Shown here: in pieces, positions 12,009 through 23,737 of the stretch | Layout: every line of letters begins with the position of its first letter | Position numbering within the stretch: position 1 is the stretch's first letter | NCBI GenBank assembly: GCA_002633005.1 | Contig: NMRA01000140.1 | Coordinates: forward strand, 298,367 to 362,366 | Length of the DNA stretch: 64,000 nt | Origin: Phoronis australis | Lineage: Eukaryota > Phoronida > Phoronidae | Direction of reading: 5' to 3' | Notes under the pieces: model-generated | Database searches by the model: none | What the model was told of the DNA's origin: nothing | Seen by the model: the letters and a program-made list of their open reading frames with translations, nothing else | Position numbers and translations under genes: made by a program

Positions 12009-12641
12009 AAGAGGAATACTTTTTGGTAACATTTCTGACACAGGAGGTAAATTTTTAAATTGGTTTATGCTAACGTGCAAAACATTCATTTATCAAGCGA
12101 GATTCATGGTTGTGATGCCAAATATTTTTGGTTTCATTGGAATGTTGAAATATGAATTCAACTGTCAGAAATTTCTGCTTTTGAAAAACGATTTTACGGA
12201 AGAACATAGTAAGCACTGGAGATAATTATCCAGCATCTTATCTGGCGAGCATGCGTGATTGATTAAAAACAACTTGGTGTGCATGACTGTGTGTATGAAT
12301 GTTTCTTTTCCATCATATATACGCACTGTACAGTGGCGGATGTAGAGGGGGGCCAAGGGGGCCATGGCCCTCCCTAAAACTCTCCCAGATTCTATTTGGC
12401 AATTCGGGGGTGCCAATGCCTGACGGGCAAAATTCTGGCTAATACTCTACCCTGTCCCCCCTCACAAAAATCCTGGATCCGCCCGTGCTAACACATATCT
12501 TTGATCTAGTCAATAAAAATAATAATAAATCACAATCTTACTTCGCTGAGTGACTTTTCCATAAGACTTATCTACTCGAATCTGCTCTGGCTCAGGTGGA
12601 TAAAAACAGGAAGTTGCGTAAAAACATGATCTGAAATCAAA
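12009..12641 (+). repeat. Right copy of the ~0.63 kb direct duplication
   Basis: Near-identical to 11387-12007 and starts immediately after the N at 12008. It contains a slightly longer version of the CAGTGGCGG element. Confidence 0.8.
12331..12487. mobile_element. Short TIR element, CAGTGGCGGAT family, copy B
   Basis: Begins CAGTGGCGGATGTAGAGG and ends CCTGGATCCGCCCGTG. It is the allelic or duplicate version of the element at 11709-11853, with an extra GGGGGGCCAAG stretch near its left end. Confidence 0.45.
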
Positions 12642-13354
12642 AATATTTTTGCTGAAATGGCAGATTGTGGGAATTTGTAAAGATGCGACGATGAAAAAAA
12701 GTGTTCGAGGAAAAGTATTTCGGAGCCAGCAAAAATCTGAAGAACCCCACACGGAGTTCAAGTTCACTTGAAAACTGATCCTATATCTTCATGTAAAGCT
12801 GGATATTTACCTTAAAGTCGAATTATCTGTACGATGCCATAGATTTCAGAATATTTCGAGAACTTAGATCTCAAAAATCTGACTATGCAAAATTTGACAC
12901 AGAAAATCAATCTCCAAAAACCAACAATACTAGACAAAACGTGAATGATAATTTGATTGGGGTTTGTTCATTTGAAGTTACTGGACAAGAATATTATGAC
13001 ATTAGGTGAAAAAATTGCTAAAAAAGAGAAAAATGCCCTCCTGTTGGCCAGAAAACATACTAATACATTCTGAACTCCTACCAAAAGAACAACACTGTTG
13101 ACCATTTGGAACTTGATAAAGATTTAATACCACAACCTACATATAAATAACATACATTTCCAAGCTTCTGCAATGAACTTACAGTCACCACTTTCATTAA
13201 TTGTCATAATTATCATTATCCACACTGCAGTTCACTGTCAACTGTCACAGGAGAACGATACACCGTGCAGTTCTGATTGCCACGAGCATGATAAAAATTG
13301 TCAATATTTTCCATTAGGTTAAAAATTTAAAGTTATTTAACAACATAGCACAAA
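12642..13354. other. No gene recognised
   Basis: AT-rich sequence with no supported open frame, repeat boundary or splice-consistent exon. Confidence 0.45.
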
Positions 13355-13358
13355 TTTA

Positions 13359-13880
13359 TTATGTTTCTTCATCCACTCCATCATCATTTACGTCATCATT
13401 ATTGTCATCAAAACTTGTTTCTTGAGACACCATATTTACACAAGACAGTCACACAGCTTGGAACATGGGATGCCTCACTTCAAACAAGAGTACATTTTTG
13501 TACTACAACCACTTTTTTACACTTGCAATTAACATTTTAATGAAATTTTTTGGGGCTAAACTCAGAGTCATCCAATGGAACTTCAGACTATCCTGCGCCA
13601 AATGCCACCCATTACCAACTGGAGATGGTGCACTGACATACTGCTGCAAGTCTCGTTTTTGAATTGCACACTGGTAGTTTGCTCTTTTGACATGTAACAA
13701 CAAACAATCATGATCAGGATGCAGATATGATTCATTCACAGATTTCAACCTGAATATGTGGTAGCGTGTTTTGTCAATTGTTGATGCTGAGTCGCTGTAC
13801 AGCTTTCATACAAAAGGTTCAATGCCTTCCATGAGTTGAGCAGGAAACGCTAATGCTGAGCCCAACTTCAAAGAAAAAGT
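13359..13880 (-). pseudogene. Decayed Cys-rich mobile-element-associated gene, C-terminal part
   Basis: Read on the minus strand, this shows a chain typical of an uncharacterised family common in repeat-rich invertebrate genomes. There is a KRANYQCAIQKRDLQ block, then SPVGNGWHL, then HWMTLSLAP, followed by a degenerate Cys cluster (CKCKK, with later Cys residues in another frame) and an acidic tail (SFDDNNDDVNDDGVDEET) ending in TAA at 13359-13361. An AATAAA overlaps the stop (13355-13360). In-frame stops and frameshifts in the Cys cluster and upstream (for example before KLYSDSASTID near 13800) show that it is dead. Similarity upstream of about 13880 is too weak to place the 5' end; it may extend toward 15 kb. 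The family resemblance is from memory and should be confirmed. Confidence 0.5.
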
Positions 13881-15183
13881 TTTAAAAATATTTCTACAAG
13901 CCTGCACCCTACCCGGAATCAAATTTTTTTGTCAACCTGAATACCGTTTCATCTAAACACTTCAGCCATGTTACAGTAATCTTTTTTACTGAAACAGATA
14001 ACCAAAATGCTCTTCACTTGAGCACATACTATGGACAACAGGTGAAATTTTGTCAAAGAGCTCAGCAAAAGTAAGCATTAACAGAAATGAGCATCATTAC
14101 TAGCATTGGATGCACTGTACAGTTGCCTTCGAAGAATTTAACAAAGGCAGAAGAATTTTTAGCATCCTTAATACTGTAGTTTAGAATTTGAAATAGAGCG
14201 GGTAATGGTCATTTTTGCAATAGTGTTTGTGTTGAATTGGAATGCGTATTATTTACGGTAGAGCTAATATTTTTTTTGACACTTCATGTTTTAGACAGCA
14301 CATAATTGGAAGAGTAAACATTTTCCTGTTCTAAAAATTCTCAATTCAAGAATCTTCAAAATGTGAGATTCTGAAATCTTCGCAACATTTTGATTTTCAA
14401 GGTAATGAATTACAGAAGGGCAATATTTCCATGTTTATATTTCTCAATTTCCAAACACTGCTCATGTTTTTACATAAAAGGATCTGAAACTAGGCTTGGA
14501 AGTTCATAAAAAGCAGTGCTGATCACTCACATGTAGATTAAAACTACTGCCAGTACCTTTGAGATTGGGACGGCTGATACTGCAAATTTACCAAGCAAAG
14601 TAATTCTTTTTTCTCTGACCTAAACTAATGGTTTTTACCATAAATGACAGTTTTTCAAATTAACAATGGGTAGGCCTATTTACAAGTGAATGTTTGGAAC
14701 TGGGATAGGTTTTCAAGTTGTCTTTTGTTTGTGAAGCTCTCTGTGATACACTTTGATTTTTGGCAAATGATAAATTGCGGAGGCAACAGGAGCTCAGAGT
14801 TGTGAGCAAAATCTGAGACAAGAATGCAACAAGGGGCAGACATCTTGCCAGTCCTATTGTGAAGTAGCACACTCATTCAAAAGTTCATGGTTTCAGCAAT
14901 GTCCCAGCTCAGTGGCTCAATATTGCTAACATACCAAAAATTGTATCAGAATGAGGACACTTCGACACTTGCCACTTCAGGCACTAGACTTAGCTTTCCT
15001 CAAATCCTAAGAGCTGCCTGCTGGTTTACATGTATGAGACATGACCCTTGGAAATTGTCACCCATCCAAGAATTAATTCTTTTCAATGTGGACATTAGCT
15101 GTAAACAAGTTAGCCAAGCCAGCAGGATAAGTTCTGCTGACTGTCCTCGAATGTTTTCATGAAGCAGAGAACTTGGTAGCCTT
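13881..15183. other. No intact gene; possible decayed upstream part of the 13.4 kb pseudogene
   Basis: Only short, unconvincing frames on both strands. The minus strand may hold the eroded N-terminal half of the Cys-rich pseudogene, but no motif could be fixed. Confidence 0.3.
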
Positions 15184-15440
15184 GGTACAAAGCTGTATAC
15201 TAATTATACAGCTTTGCACCGAAGTGGGTAAAAAGTGGTAAGATAAAATCTGACACAAGATTAGTGTCATTTAAAACTACAGTCTTTGGCTTGAGTTAAC
15301 TAAATTATTTAACGGTGTTGGAAAAATGGCTTTCTACCGTTACTCTGCTGCTAAAGTTGTGGAGCGAACTTTACTGCGACGGATTTCGGCGCCATGCCAT
15401 ATTGCGTCACCTATAATATTGGCCAGTTTCTTTTTTCGCC
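15184..15440 (-). repeat. Dispersed repeat R1, copy 1 (inverted)
   Basis: Matches, in reverse orientation, the R1 copies at 24905-25030 and 29029-29225. The shared core reads CCACAACTTTAGCAGCAG (minus strand), and an outer part shares GACACTAAT..GTCAGATTTTAT and a hairpin. The hairpin is AAAGCTGTATA (15189-15199) and TATACAGCTTT (15205-15215), a perfect 11-bp stem around a 5-base loop. Confidence 0.6.
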
Positions 15441-16295
15441 GATTCTTCAATCAACTGTTCTTCTTTCACGAGAATGTGTACACGTCACGACAAATTATCG
15501 GAACTGGTTTCACTTCGTTATAAGTTTTTAGAATTTTGATTCCGAAAAACCGAATTTCAGAAGAACATGACGGTGTTTTCCCGTTGCTCCCAACTTGTTC
15601 GTTTCTGTAGCCCAACAACAAGTTAAGATGACCCCTGTAGCCAATATCTTACACGACTGATTAACTCCATTCTGGCATTTATGGTTGGAGGAACAGCTCT
15701 CTTTTGTTGATAATTGCTCTAATCTCCGATCAGATCAGATCGTATCTAGCCTGTTTGGACTGTGCTGCTAAAATGAAAGTCGAGTTATATCATATTTGAA
15801 TATAAACCAATAGAATTTCTGGATTCTTCGTCAAATGCTGATCATATTCAGTTTTTGAATCACCAGAATCAACTACAACGGAAGTTAAGACAATCTTTTT
15901 TGTCCAAACGTATTACCAACGCATTGTTGTAGATGAAAACCTCTACCCGGTGTCGAAAGTAGTTCTGCCAGGTTTCAGTAACACTTTGAAGCCTGGGAGA
16001 TAAATGGCTTGCATGTTGTTCTACGGGTCAAAAGACTGTGCTGGGCAGTTATCAAAGGAGCCAGATGTTACCATGCACTCAGAACCGGCCCTCACGTCTG
16101 GAAAGTCACTGAACGGCAGAACGCCGTTTTGCTGCTGCCTTCAGGGTTGTCACGTGATGTGTTTGAGTGCGAAAAGCTAATTCGAATTGCTAGTCAAATT
16201 TTCTGCATATACTTCATTTTCCTCAATATCTCGACTAACTCATCTAACTATGACCTCAACAACGAGAAGTAAAACACGCCTGCAAAGTTACACAG

Positions 16296-16876
16296 ATGGG
16301 GAAGAAGACGAAAATCTTTGAAGCGCTTCTGAGGGCGATCTCAAATGACAAGATTCAACACGCCCTGTACTCCAAATTTATTGAACCACATATTACAACC
16401 ATCACGGCGAAATACGAGGATATCAAACGTAGGAAAGACAGTGAGATTGTATCATTGAAAGCTGAAGTGGATCAACTCAAACTTGATCTTGATTTACAAG
16501 AACAATACAGCAGAAAAGAATGTGTCATTGTAAGTGGAATCAAAGAAGACGACAACGAGGACGTTATTAGCAAGGTTATTAATATTGGCAAGAAGATAGA
16601 CATCAACCTGACACGCAAAGAAACCTCTTCTGCAAATTCATTTCTTATACCGATCATCTAAGTTTATCAAAAAAACGCAAACTTGTGGCCGGTGACAAGA
16701 TCTTCATCAGTGAAAGTCTAACTAAGCGACGATCAGCCTTGTTCTACAAATGCCGCCAAATGCGTAATGATAGAAACAGCCCTTGCGAGAAAACTTGGGC
16801 AACTGATGGTGAAATATTCCTGAAAATGAACGACAAGCGAATAGTGCACGTAGTCACTGAAGCTGACATCCCGTAG
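16296..16876 (+). mobile_element. LINE ORF1 fragment (coiled coil + RRM-like + C-terminal domain), frameshifted
   Basis: The first frame (ATG at 16296) has a coiled coil (DSEIVSLKAEVDQLKLDLDL) followed by EQYSRKECVIVSGIKED. This is the junction seen in L1-type ORF1 proteins, where the coiled coil enters the RRM. A frameshift near 16630-16645 moves the reading to another frame. That frame then carries the end of the RRM and the C-terminal domain (KIFISESLTKRRSALFYKCR, then TWATDGEIFLK and a stop at 16874-16876). ORF1 proteins bind LINE RNA. No ORF2 follows directly, so this is a truncated, inactive copy. Confidence 0.6.
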
Positions 16877-17350
16877 ATCATAGATCCAGTGCAGGACATT
16901 TCTCGCACTGTCATTGTAAGTTAAACATAATTACCAAGTAATTATGCACTGTCATTTCTGACAGCTTGAGCAAGTTGCACTTGTATGTTTCTTTAAGCTG
17001 GACTCATATCATGCCAATACACTGTATGTTAAGTATAATGTTTTGCTGCTCAAAATTTATCCACCAGCCTGTCAGTATAGTAAACCAGTTATGCTTCACT
17101 TTTACTGGTAATTCTCTGAACCTGGCCCCTTGCTGATTTTGCCCCTTTAGGCCTGAACGGCAATGTTCGTAGGCCTACCAAGTGTTCGTAAACGTAAGTT
17201 ACACAGGCGGATTTAGGGGGGGGGGGGCAGGCCCCCTTGGCTGTCGCAAAAAAAATAAAACAGCAAGAGCGTAGGGAAATGTTTATCTTATTAATTAACC
17301 CCGGTAATTAAAATTATACGAATGGAACAAGATTTAAATGTGTGCAGTTT

Positions 17351-17643
17351 NNNNNNNNNNNNNNNNNNNNNNNNNNNNNNNNNNNNNNNNNNNNNNNNNN
17401 NNNNNNNNNNNNNNNNNNNNNNNNNNNNNNNNNNNNNNNNNNNNNNNNNNNNNNNNNNNNNNNNNNNNNNNNNNNNNNNNNNNNNNNNNNNNNNNNNNNN
17501 NNNNNNNNNNNNNNNNNNNNNNNNNNNNNNNNNNNNNNNNNNNNNNNNNNNNNNNNNNNNNNNNNNNNNNNNNNNNNNNNNNNNNNNNNNNNNNNNNNNN
17601 NNNNNNNNNNNNNNNNNNNNNNNNNNNNNNNNNNNNNNNNNNN
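17351..17643. other. Assembly gap (run of N)
   Basis: 293 unknown bases inside the TIR element; open frames spanning it are artefacts. Confidence 0.95.
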
Positions 17644-17987
17644 GGGGGGGCTCAGATCCAACTTCAAGTGTCAAATTCGGAACACGGCGCATTCGTAAGA
17701 TGTCAATTTCAATCAAAGCCTTAGTGAATCACTCAGAAACTCATAATTCTCTCCTTGTCAAACCTTAACTTAAGACGATTTCCAAAGCAATCGCGTCATT
17801 GTTGCCAACACAAAACACGGATTTGGTCTTTTGGGCAATTGAAGACTATTTTAAATACAACAAATTTGTTACGAACTGATTGCACAAAATATAAAACGTA
17901 ACAAGCATTACAAAAAGAAGGAGGTTTCTCGCGCAAACGCTGTGGACCCTAAACAAATAGGTCTCTTAATACCAAGATAGGAGTTAA

Positions 17988-18062
17988 ATCGTGGTGGTGC
18001 AGTGGTAAAGCACGCGCGTTCGCTCCGCTAGGTCGTGAGTTCGAGTCTTTGGTTCATGCATT
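17988..18062 (+). repeat. tRNA-like sequence, probably SINE head or tRNA pseudogene
   Basis: TGGTGCAGTGGTAAAGC resembles the internal A box/D-arm of a tRNA gene. GAGTTCGAGTC about 35 bases later resembles the B box (GGTTCGANTCC) with one or two changes. No acceptable full cloverleaf was obtained by eye, and the sequence lies inside a mobile element, so it is more likely a SINE-derived promoter than a functional tRNA. Confidence 0.45.
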
Positions 18063-18295
18063 TTATCCTGGTATATATCTTCTTTTTTGCCTTTTTTCTT
18101 GGATAATACTTCGGGAATCAAGGAAAATGCTTGAATTTTAGAGGAAAAAACAGAAAAATTTCCTGGGTGGGAGGGGCGCAAACCCCCTCCTGACCTCCCC
18201 CCATTCGGTGCTATGCGCATCTACAATCGTGCTTTGAGCACATGTTTACAGACAAAATGTTAGGCCCCCCTTGTGACATCCTATATCCGCCACTG

Positions 18296-20889
18296 CAGTT
18301 ATAGCAATGCAAATAACGCTCAAAATACAATCAGGTCTCAATCGTAACATCTGGAACAGGTGTCTCAGTTTTCATTTGCTAAATATTTTATCGTCTACAA
18401 CTCTGGCGCCGATTCATCGGTAACAACAATATCAAATGTTGTTATTTAACTGTTTTCAGGAGGTGTTACAAGTTCAATGAAAATTACCCTTGTTTTCATC
18501 GGTTATCTCTTTTCAAGAAATAAATCGTCCCATTTAAAACTGTTCCTTTTACTAGAGAAAACTTGCAGCCTAGTGCGATAGTAAATTCATATAGGATGTG
18601 ATCCGCCACGTGAACAGTCTGAGTGAAGTATTTAAAAAATCAGCGGACAAAATGAAAGAAACTTGGGAATTCGAAGCGTACCTCCACATTATTCTGCGTA
18701 TCGACATCGACCTTCGGTCCCAGTCGATACACGTAATAATGTCTCGTGGGATATTACTTCATGTACGCTACTCTCGGTACGTTTTGTGTATGTATGTGCT
18801 TCAAGCACGCGGCTATTAAACATCACTGCAGAAACGAAATAGTTGCTGCGACGCCACTTGCATGATTGACAAGGCTAAAAATCGATCACAGTCCGACATT
18901 TTTCCACGGTGTTGTAAAGCTAACCAATGACTGCTGAGGTTACATGTTGGCCAGGCACGCACGGTACCAGCGAGAGCCCTGCTAATATCTGTGTTTACAT
19001 TATTTTCGAAAAATTCCTCCCAATTACGTTGCTAAGTGTTTGTATGTGTATTGTTAAAGTTTTCAATTGTTTCTATAACAATTTACTTGTACAATGTTTA
19101 CCTTTTTCCCAGACGCACACGTGAATGAAAAGAAAACGGAAAATGTCATTTCAGCTTTTCTTCAGTACAAAACACAAGTGGAGAATTACCCTAGTCACTA
19201 GTTGCGAGTAAATTTCAAACAAAAGGGAAAACTAACAAACAAAAAGTACCAAGAGAAAAACACATAGTAAAAATAACTTAGTAATAGTAATATTTATTTA
19301 GTCACAGCATTGAGCACACACCAGAGCTAAACTGATCAAACTAACAATCTGATCATATTTTAAACCAAGACAGTGACAACAAAAGTAGTTTGTGCAGAGC
19401 AGTAACGTTGGCAGCAAAGCATACTTCATACCTTGGAGGACCTTTCCAGCACACTTTTGAGACAAACCTCCAGCTCCAAGTATTACTAAGATTATTTCAC
19501 TCAAATCCCCCAGAAGACACGAATGAATCACATAAACAGAAAACGTTTCTGAAGAGTTATGCATTACACAAAGACCAGTAAGTATATTAACAGCCCTGTT
19601 CGAGCCCAGAATAACTTATGTAACTATGCAAAATTTAGGAATATGGATCTGAGTTTTTTAACAAAGTATACTCTATTGCAAATATGACACCTTCAAAGGC
19701 AGGTTGACATGGACAAAATTTGCATATGTGAGTAAACTTTAAATTCATGAGTAGAATTTGTGAAAAAGTTGCCAGATGTTCACAAAACTGCGAAAACCAA
19801 TATTTGTGCACTCTACATTTTCATAAGGACTGTCACTATGAATAGAGCACTTCTAGCCAGGAAAAGGAGCTTTCCACATTTCTTAACTATACAGCGGTCA
19901 ATTCAAATAGCATTTGCGTAACCATAGGGATTGGTTTTCACAGGCCACAGACTGAAAGCACACACAACAAATTTAAACTACTATGCCCGGTTTGGGACTG
20001 AAAATTGTCATTTGCACCCCAAGTAAAATTATTTTAGGTAAATTTATACTCGCACGTTACAGTAAATTTACTTTTCCACCACTGTCAAAGGAAGTGCAAA
20101 TTAAATCCTGAAATAAAACTTTGCACCCCTAAGTAAAAAAATAAGCACCTATCAGTAAAATATGCAAATGTGGTTTTGAAAACAGGCCTCAAATCAAGTT
20201 TTTCTGTAACATATATGAATGCGTTTCGACTGACAGTTTTCTTCAAACTTTTTGCTCAAGTGTTTTGCATAGTATGCATGAACAATACATAAGCACCACA
20301 TGTAGACACATGCAGACATCCCTTGCACGTGCCAATGTCCTAATTAGTCTATTTCACATTTCTTTTGTCAGGAGGTGAAAACAACTTAGCACAAAGGGAT
20401 GTTTACTCATCCAAAACAATGTTGCCATGACAACCGACTTGATGAGCATTGCATAAAGCAAAACCACTCGTTAATTTTTCACATGTTTACAAATCATTTC
20501 AAATCCGACCAAGGAACTCGATGAATCCAGATTATAACGGTAATGGCCTAAATCAAGCCATTTCTTTTTGGACAGAAGACGGACATACGTACCTTTGAAC
20601 TTAATACACACCAACATCTACTGCTTTGTATCCAAAAAGCTCCACTCGCAGGCCATTTTAAAAACTTGATATTTAGTTTTTGCTAAAGTGTTTTGTAAAT
20701 AGATGCAAGCGCCTAATTTGGAATAGAGGCAAAGTTTAACGTACAGGTGCATGGGCCTAAATGTGCAAATGTAAGGTAATCTTTGAACCATACTGAAGTT
20801 AAATCGTGTCTGTTTCATGAAAACTGACTTAAGACTTGACACATGGATTTGGTCTAATACTCCGCATAACTATTTCTGAAAAGTAATTA
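18296..20889. other. No gene recognised
   Basis: AT-rich, short frames only. A minus-strand frame at 19298-19564 is hydrophobic and Cys-rich but matches no family I know and has no supporting splice sites. Confidence 0.4.
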
Positions 20890-21288
20890 CCAGGATTTTC
20901 CGTAGATAAGCCCACCCGATGAAATGTTCATGGGCGTTTATTCGCAAAATTGGTGCCACAACTTGTTGTGTCAAGTGTCCAGATAGTGGGGTGTTTATTC
21001 GGAAAATGTCCTCTTAAAAGAACACTTAGCATCAATTTTTAGTCACAAATTCAGTTTTGTGGAGCATTTATCATTTATTGCGTTGGCAAACTGTATTTAT
21101 AAACTTAAAATTAAAAAACAGTTTTATGCAAGAAATTGCTGAAAATTCAAAATCAGCCGAGGCTATGACTTACCGTTTACACGCCTCCCCTTTCCAAAAA
21201 ACGCCCGGCCGTTTATCTGGTTACTGAAATGCCTGAAAATTTCATTTTCCGAAGACACGCCCATGGGCTTATCTACTGAAAACCCTGG
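20890..21288. mobile_element. 399-bp mariner-like MITE
   Basis: Terminal inverted repeats CCAGGATTTTCCGTAGATAA (left) and CCAGGGTTTTCAGTAGATAA (reverse of right), both continuing into GCCCA. They are flanked by TA on each side (20888-20889 and 21289-21290). Non-coding interior. Confidence 0.7.
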
Positions 21289-21775
21289 TAAATCTCACTT
21301 AAGCACAGTGCAGTTGTTCAGACTACACACATAACGGATAGTTACTGAGATAATTTCTCTATGTTATTCCTAGACTGTGGTGTGCTCGTAATTTCTTGGC
21401 TAAACCCTTATTCAGAAATTGAGAAGTGGTAGCCTTAAGACCAAATTTCTGTTTTAAATTTTAGGTCACCTTCATGAAACGGGTCCCTGGTCAATAAAAT
21501 GCGGCTTGCCTTTTTCGGCATTAATTTCAAGATGTGAAGTTCCTGGGGGTAATCTCTAGGTAACATCCATTTGAATTTACGCACTGATCTTGGAACTGGT
21601 TAACAACATCCTCTCAGAGCCACAGACACATACAATTCGACAAACTAGAGAACTGCTTATGTTTTTTCCAGGCTGGCATTCCTAGATCACAGCCCGCCAA
21701 TTTTGAAACTGTCACAATCCAAATATCTACTTGACTCATCTCCATTCATCCATCCCCAACATTTCCTACAACAGT

Positions 21776-21850
21776 CTAATCTTCATCCAGTGGCGGAATT
21801 CCTAATTCTTCGTCAGTCCATTTTGTTGTGTCCGGCCACTTGTGATGACC
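21776..21850 (-). CDS. NDUFB2: NDUFB2 terminal exon
   Basis: Acceptor TTTCAG precedes 21850. The 75 bases encode 24 residues and the TAG at 21776-21778, with the family's C-terminal TDEELGIPP signature. Confidence 0.85.
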   Translation of the reverse strand, partial: GHHKWPDTTKWTDEELGIPPLDED

Positions 21851-23737
21851 CTGAAAGATATTTTACAAGTAAGTCACAATAGTTCCAACAATCAAACAAG
21901 ATGATCAAAAAAGGAACGACATTCAATTGAAAGGTGCAGCAGACCAAAAAACCAAACTGAACTCTCTACTGTCAGGGTTCTTTTTTCATAACTCAGGGCT
22001 TGGAATGACCCATGACAAAAAAGAGGAAATTTTTACGGCCCTAAATACAAAATTCAATCTAAACCATACCTCAACAGATCGAAAGTTACTGTGTCGTGTT
22101 GGCAAAACGCATTCATCTTAAGCAGTACCTGACATCTATTTCAGTAACAACAATGAAGGCAATTAACAAATTTTTTTTTTTAAAATTATAATAATAACGA
22201 TAATGATGAAAAATTTGCAGTCTGAGTGACAGGAGCTTAATCTTGATTTGCTGCACTGAGGGAGACCTATAAATCTTATAACTATGATCACAAAAAATGA
22301 AAATCGACCGATAGGTTATCTAGAAAGCCTGAAATACATACATATTTAATTCCAACAAAAAATTTAATTCCATCGCAAGTGGCAAAAAGTCAAGACGAAA
22401 ATCTGTGGCTCATACCCCATATGTTAGCATGGAAAAATGAAAGTAAAAAACATTAGTGCATCAATCACAGTCCTAAGTTGGCCAAACAGTAATTACAGGA
22501 GTTAAATGTTCATAAGCCACGCTGGTGGAGAAGAAACTATGTGACATAAGAAATAACTATCAGGACACTGAAAATAGTCTGGCAGAATTTGTAAACAATG
22601 GCTTAGACCGATCAGATCATTCAGAATCTGTCACGTGATCACTTCTCCAAAACTGCAAAACTCGAGTCACAAAAGAGAACACGAAAAATGTCAAAATAAA
22701 TTGAAATATACAAAAAGCAATTTAAAACGCATTTGCAGTAACGAAAATAGCACTTTATATCCCGTTTCAACGGCACGTAGAAAATCGCACTCAAGTGGTC
22801 AGGCCTTAGGCTTAGGGCTTAGCAGGCAACGGGCGTGCATGTGGGATCAAACAAAAGAATTTCATACATCACTCACATCACACGATTCCAATCCAACGAA
22901 TAACCGGTTACGGTTGAATTTCCTTTCACGAAGCATTGTTATTTCTAGTGTTTCATCGTTTTCAGTCGGTCATCCGACTCCAACTCAGTTCAAGGCGACT
23001 CGCCCACGCACTCCGTAATCGTTCTTCTCTCAAAGTTTACAGAGCACAAACCTTGAATTATGTTGTTTGTGAAGACATTGGCCATTTCTTTTATCCAATT
23101 TTCCACGAAATATTCTGTCTACTCCACACTCCACGCATTTTTGACCACAGAATCGCACTATTTGTCGCGGCGATTTTATACCAAATGCAGACGCCATTGA
23201 TGAACCCCACTATCCCAGACACAGGCGCTTGAATTTATCTGTTCCTCGATTGCCTCTGACGTCACTCACTACTAAGAAACCATGTTTCTTGTATATGGTT
23301 ACGAGTCATCGGGAAATTCGAGCGCCTGTGATCCGCAATTACAACGAAAATACGCGGAGGGAATAAAAGAAAAAAAAACGAAAATCCGCGTTTCCGCGGA
23401 AAATTCCAAGCCTTGAACAATAGAATCAAAGGTAGGAAAACTGTTAGTAATTCAAAGTTTACAAGTCAACGCAAACTGAAATGACTTTAGGGGGCATTAT
23501 TTTCTGACTTTGATACCCCCGTGGCGACTTGGGATTTTTTCCGGGACAACAAACACAATCTGAGGTTTCATCAGTGACCAGCAGGTCGCCAAATTGAGCA
23601 CTGGTTTACTTACAGTTATGTGATCTGGTTCATACCACAGATGAAGCAGAATCCAGTACCACATTAATGCTGACAAAAACGTGGCTGTGCGTTGTGTTCT
23701 CTTGGATGGCGGCTCAGGAGCTGTGCGATACACAAAA
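21776..23737 (-). CDS. NDUFB2: NADH dehydrogenase [ubiquinone] 1 beta subcomplex subunit 2, last two coding exons (partial)
   Basis: NDUFB2 is a small accessory subunit of mitochondrial complex I with a single membrane helix. Exon A (23614-23737) encodes VYRTAPEPPSKRTQ and the membrane segment FLSALMWYWILLHLWYEPD, which matches the family's FFSGLMWFWILWRFW block. Exon B (21776-21850) encodes GHHKWPDTTKWTDEELGIPP followed by LDED and TAG, which matches the vertebrate C terminus (WTDEELGIPPDDED) almost exactly. The junction (..ACT|GTAAGT to TTTCAG|GGT..) keeps phase 0. Exon A begins with one base of a split codon, so at least one upstream exon with the mitochondrial presequence exists; I did not find it. 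The intron between A and B carries repeat sequence. The assignment is strong. Confidence 0.85.
21993..23416. mobile_element. Possible hAT-like non-autonomous element in NDUFB2 intron
   Basis: Left end CAGGGCTTGGAATGA and reverse of right end CAAGGCTTGGAATTTT are inverted repeats with the CAGGG-type terminus common in hAT elements. No matching 8-base flanks were seen, so the boundaries are tentative. Confidence 0.35.
23614..23737 (-). CDS. NDUFB2: NDUFB2 exon with membrane helix
   Basis: Acceptor GCTTGTTTCAG precedes 23737 and donor GTAAGT follows 23614. The 124 bases start with the third base of a split codon and end in phase 0. Confidence 0.82.

Larger units (their letters stand above)
17204..18295. 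mobile_element. ~1.1 kb non-autonomous TIR element with internal gap and tRNA-like sequence
   Basis: The left end is CAGGCGGATTTAGGGGGG. The reverse of the right end is CAGTGGCGGATATAGG. Both G-rich ends continue into an AGGCCCCC block, so the ends are inverted repeats of the same CAGTGGCGGAT type as at 12331. The 8-base flanks AAGTTACA and CAGTTATA agree at 6 of 8 positions, compatible with an aged target duplication. The interior has no coding frame. Confidence 0.5.

Noticed and set aside
17291-17768. Several open frames of 117-148 codons on both strands
   Set aside because: They are open only because they cross the 293-base run of N.
22635-23018. 127-codon plus-strand frame in the NDUFB2 intron
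   Set aside because: Composition is not protein-like, and it lies within a probable hAT-like element without transposase motifs.
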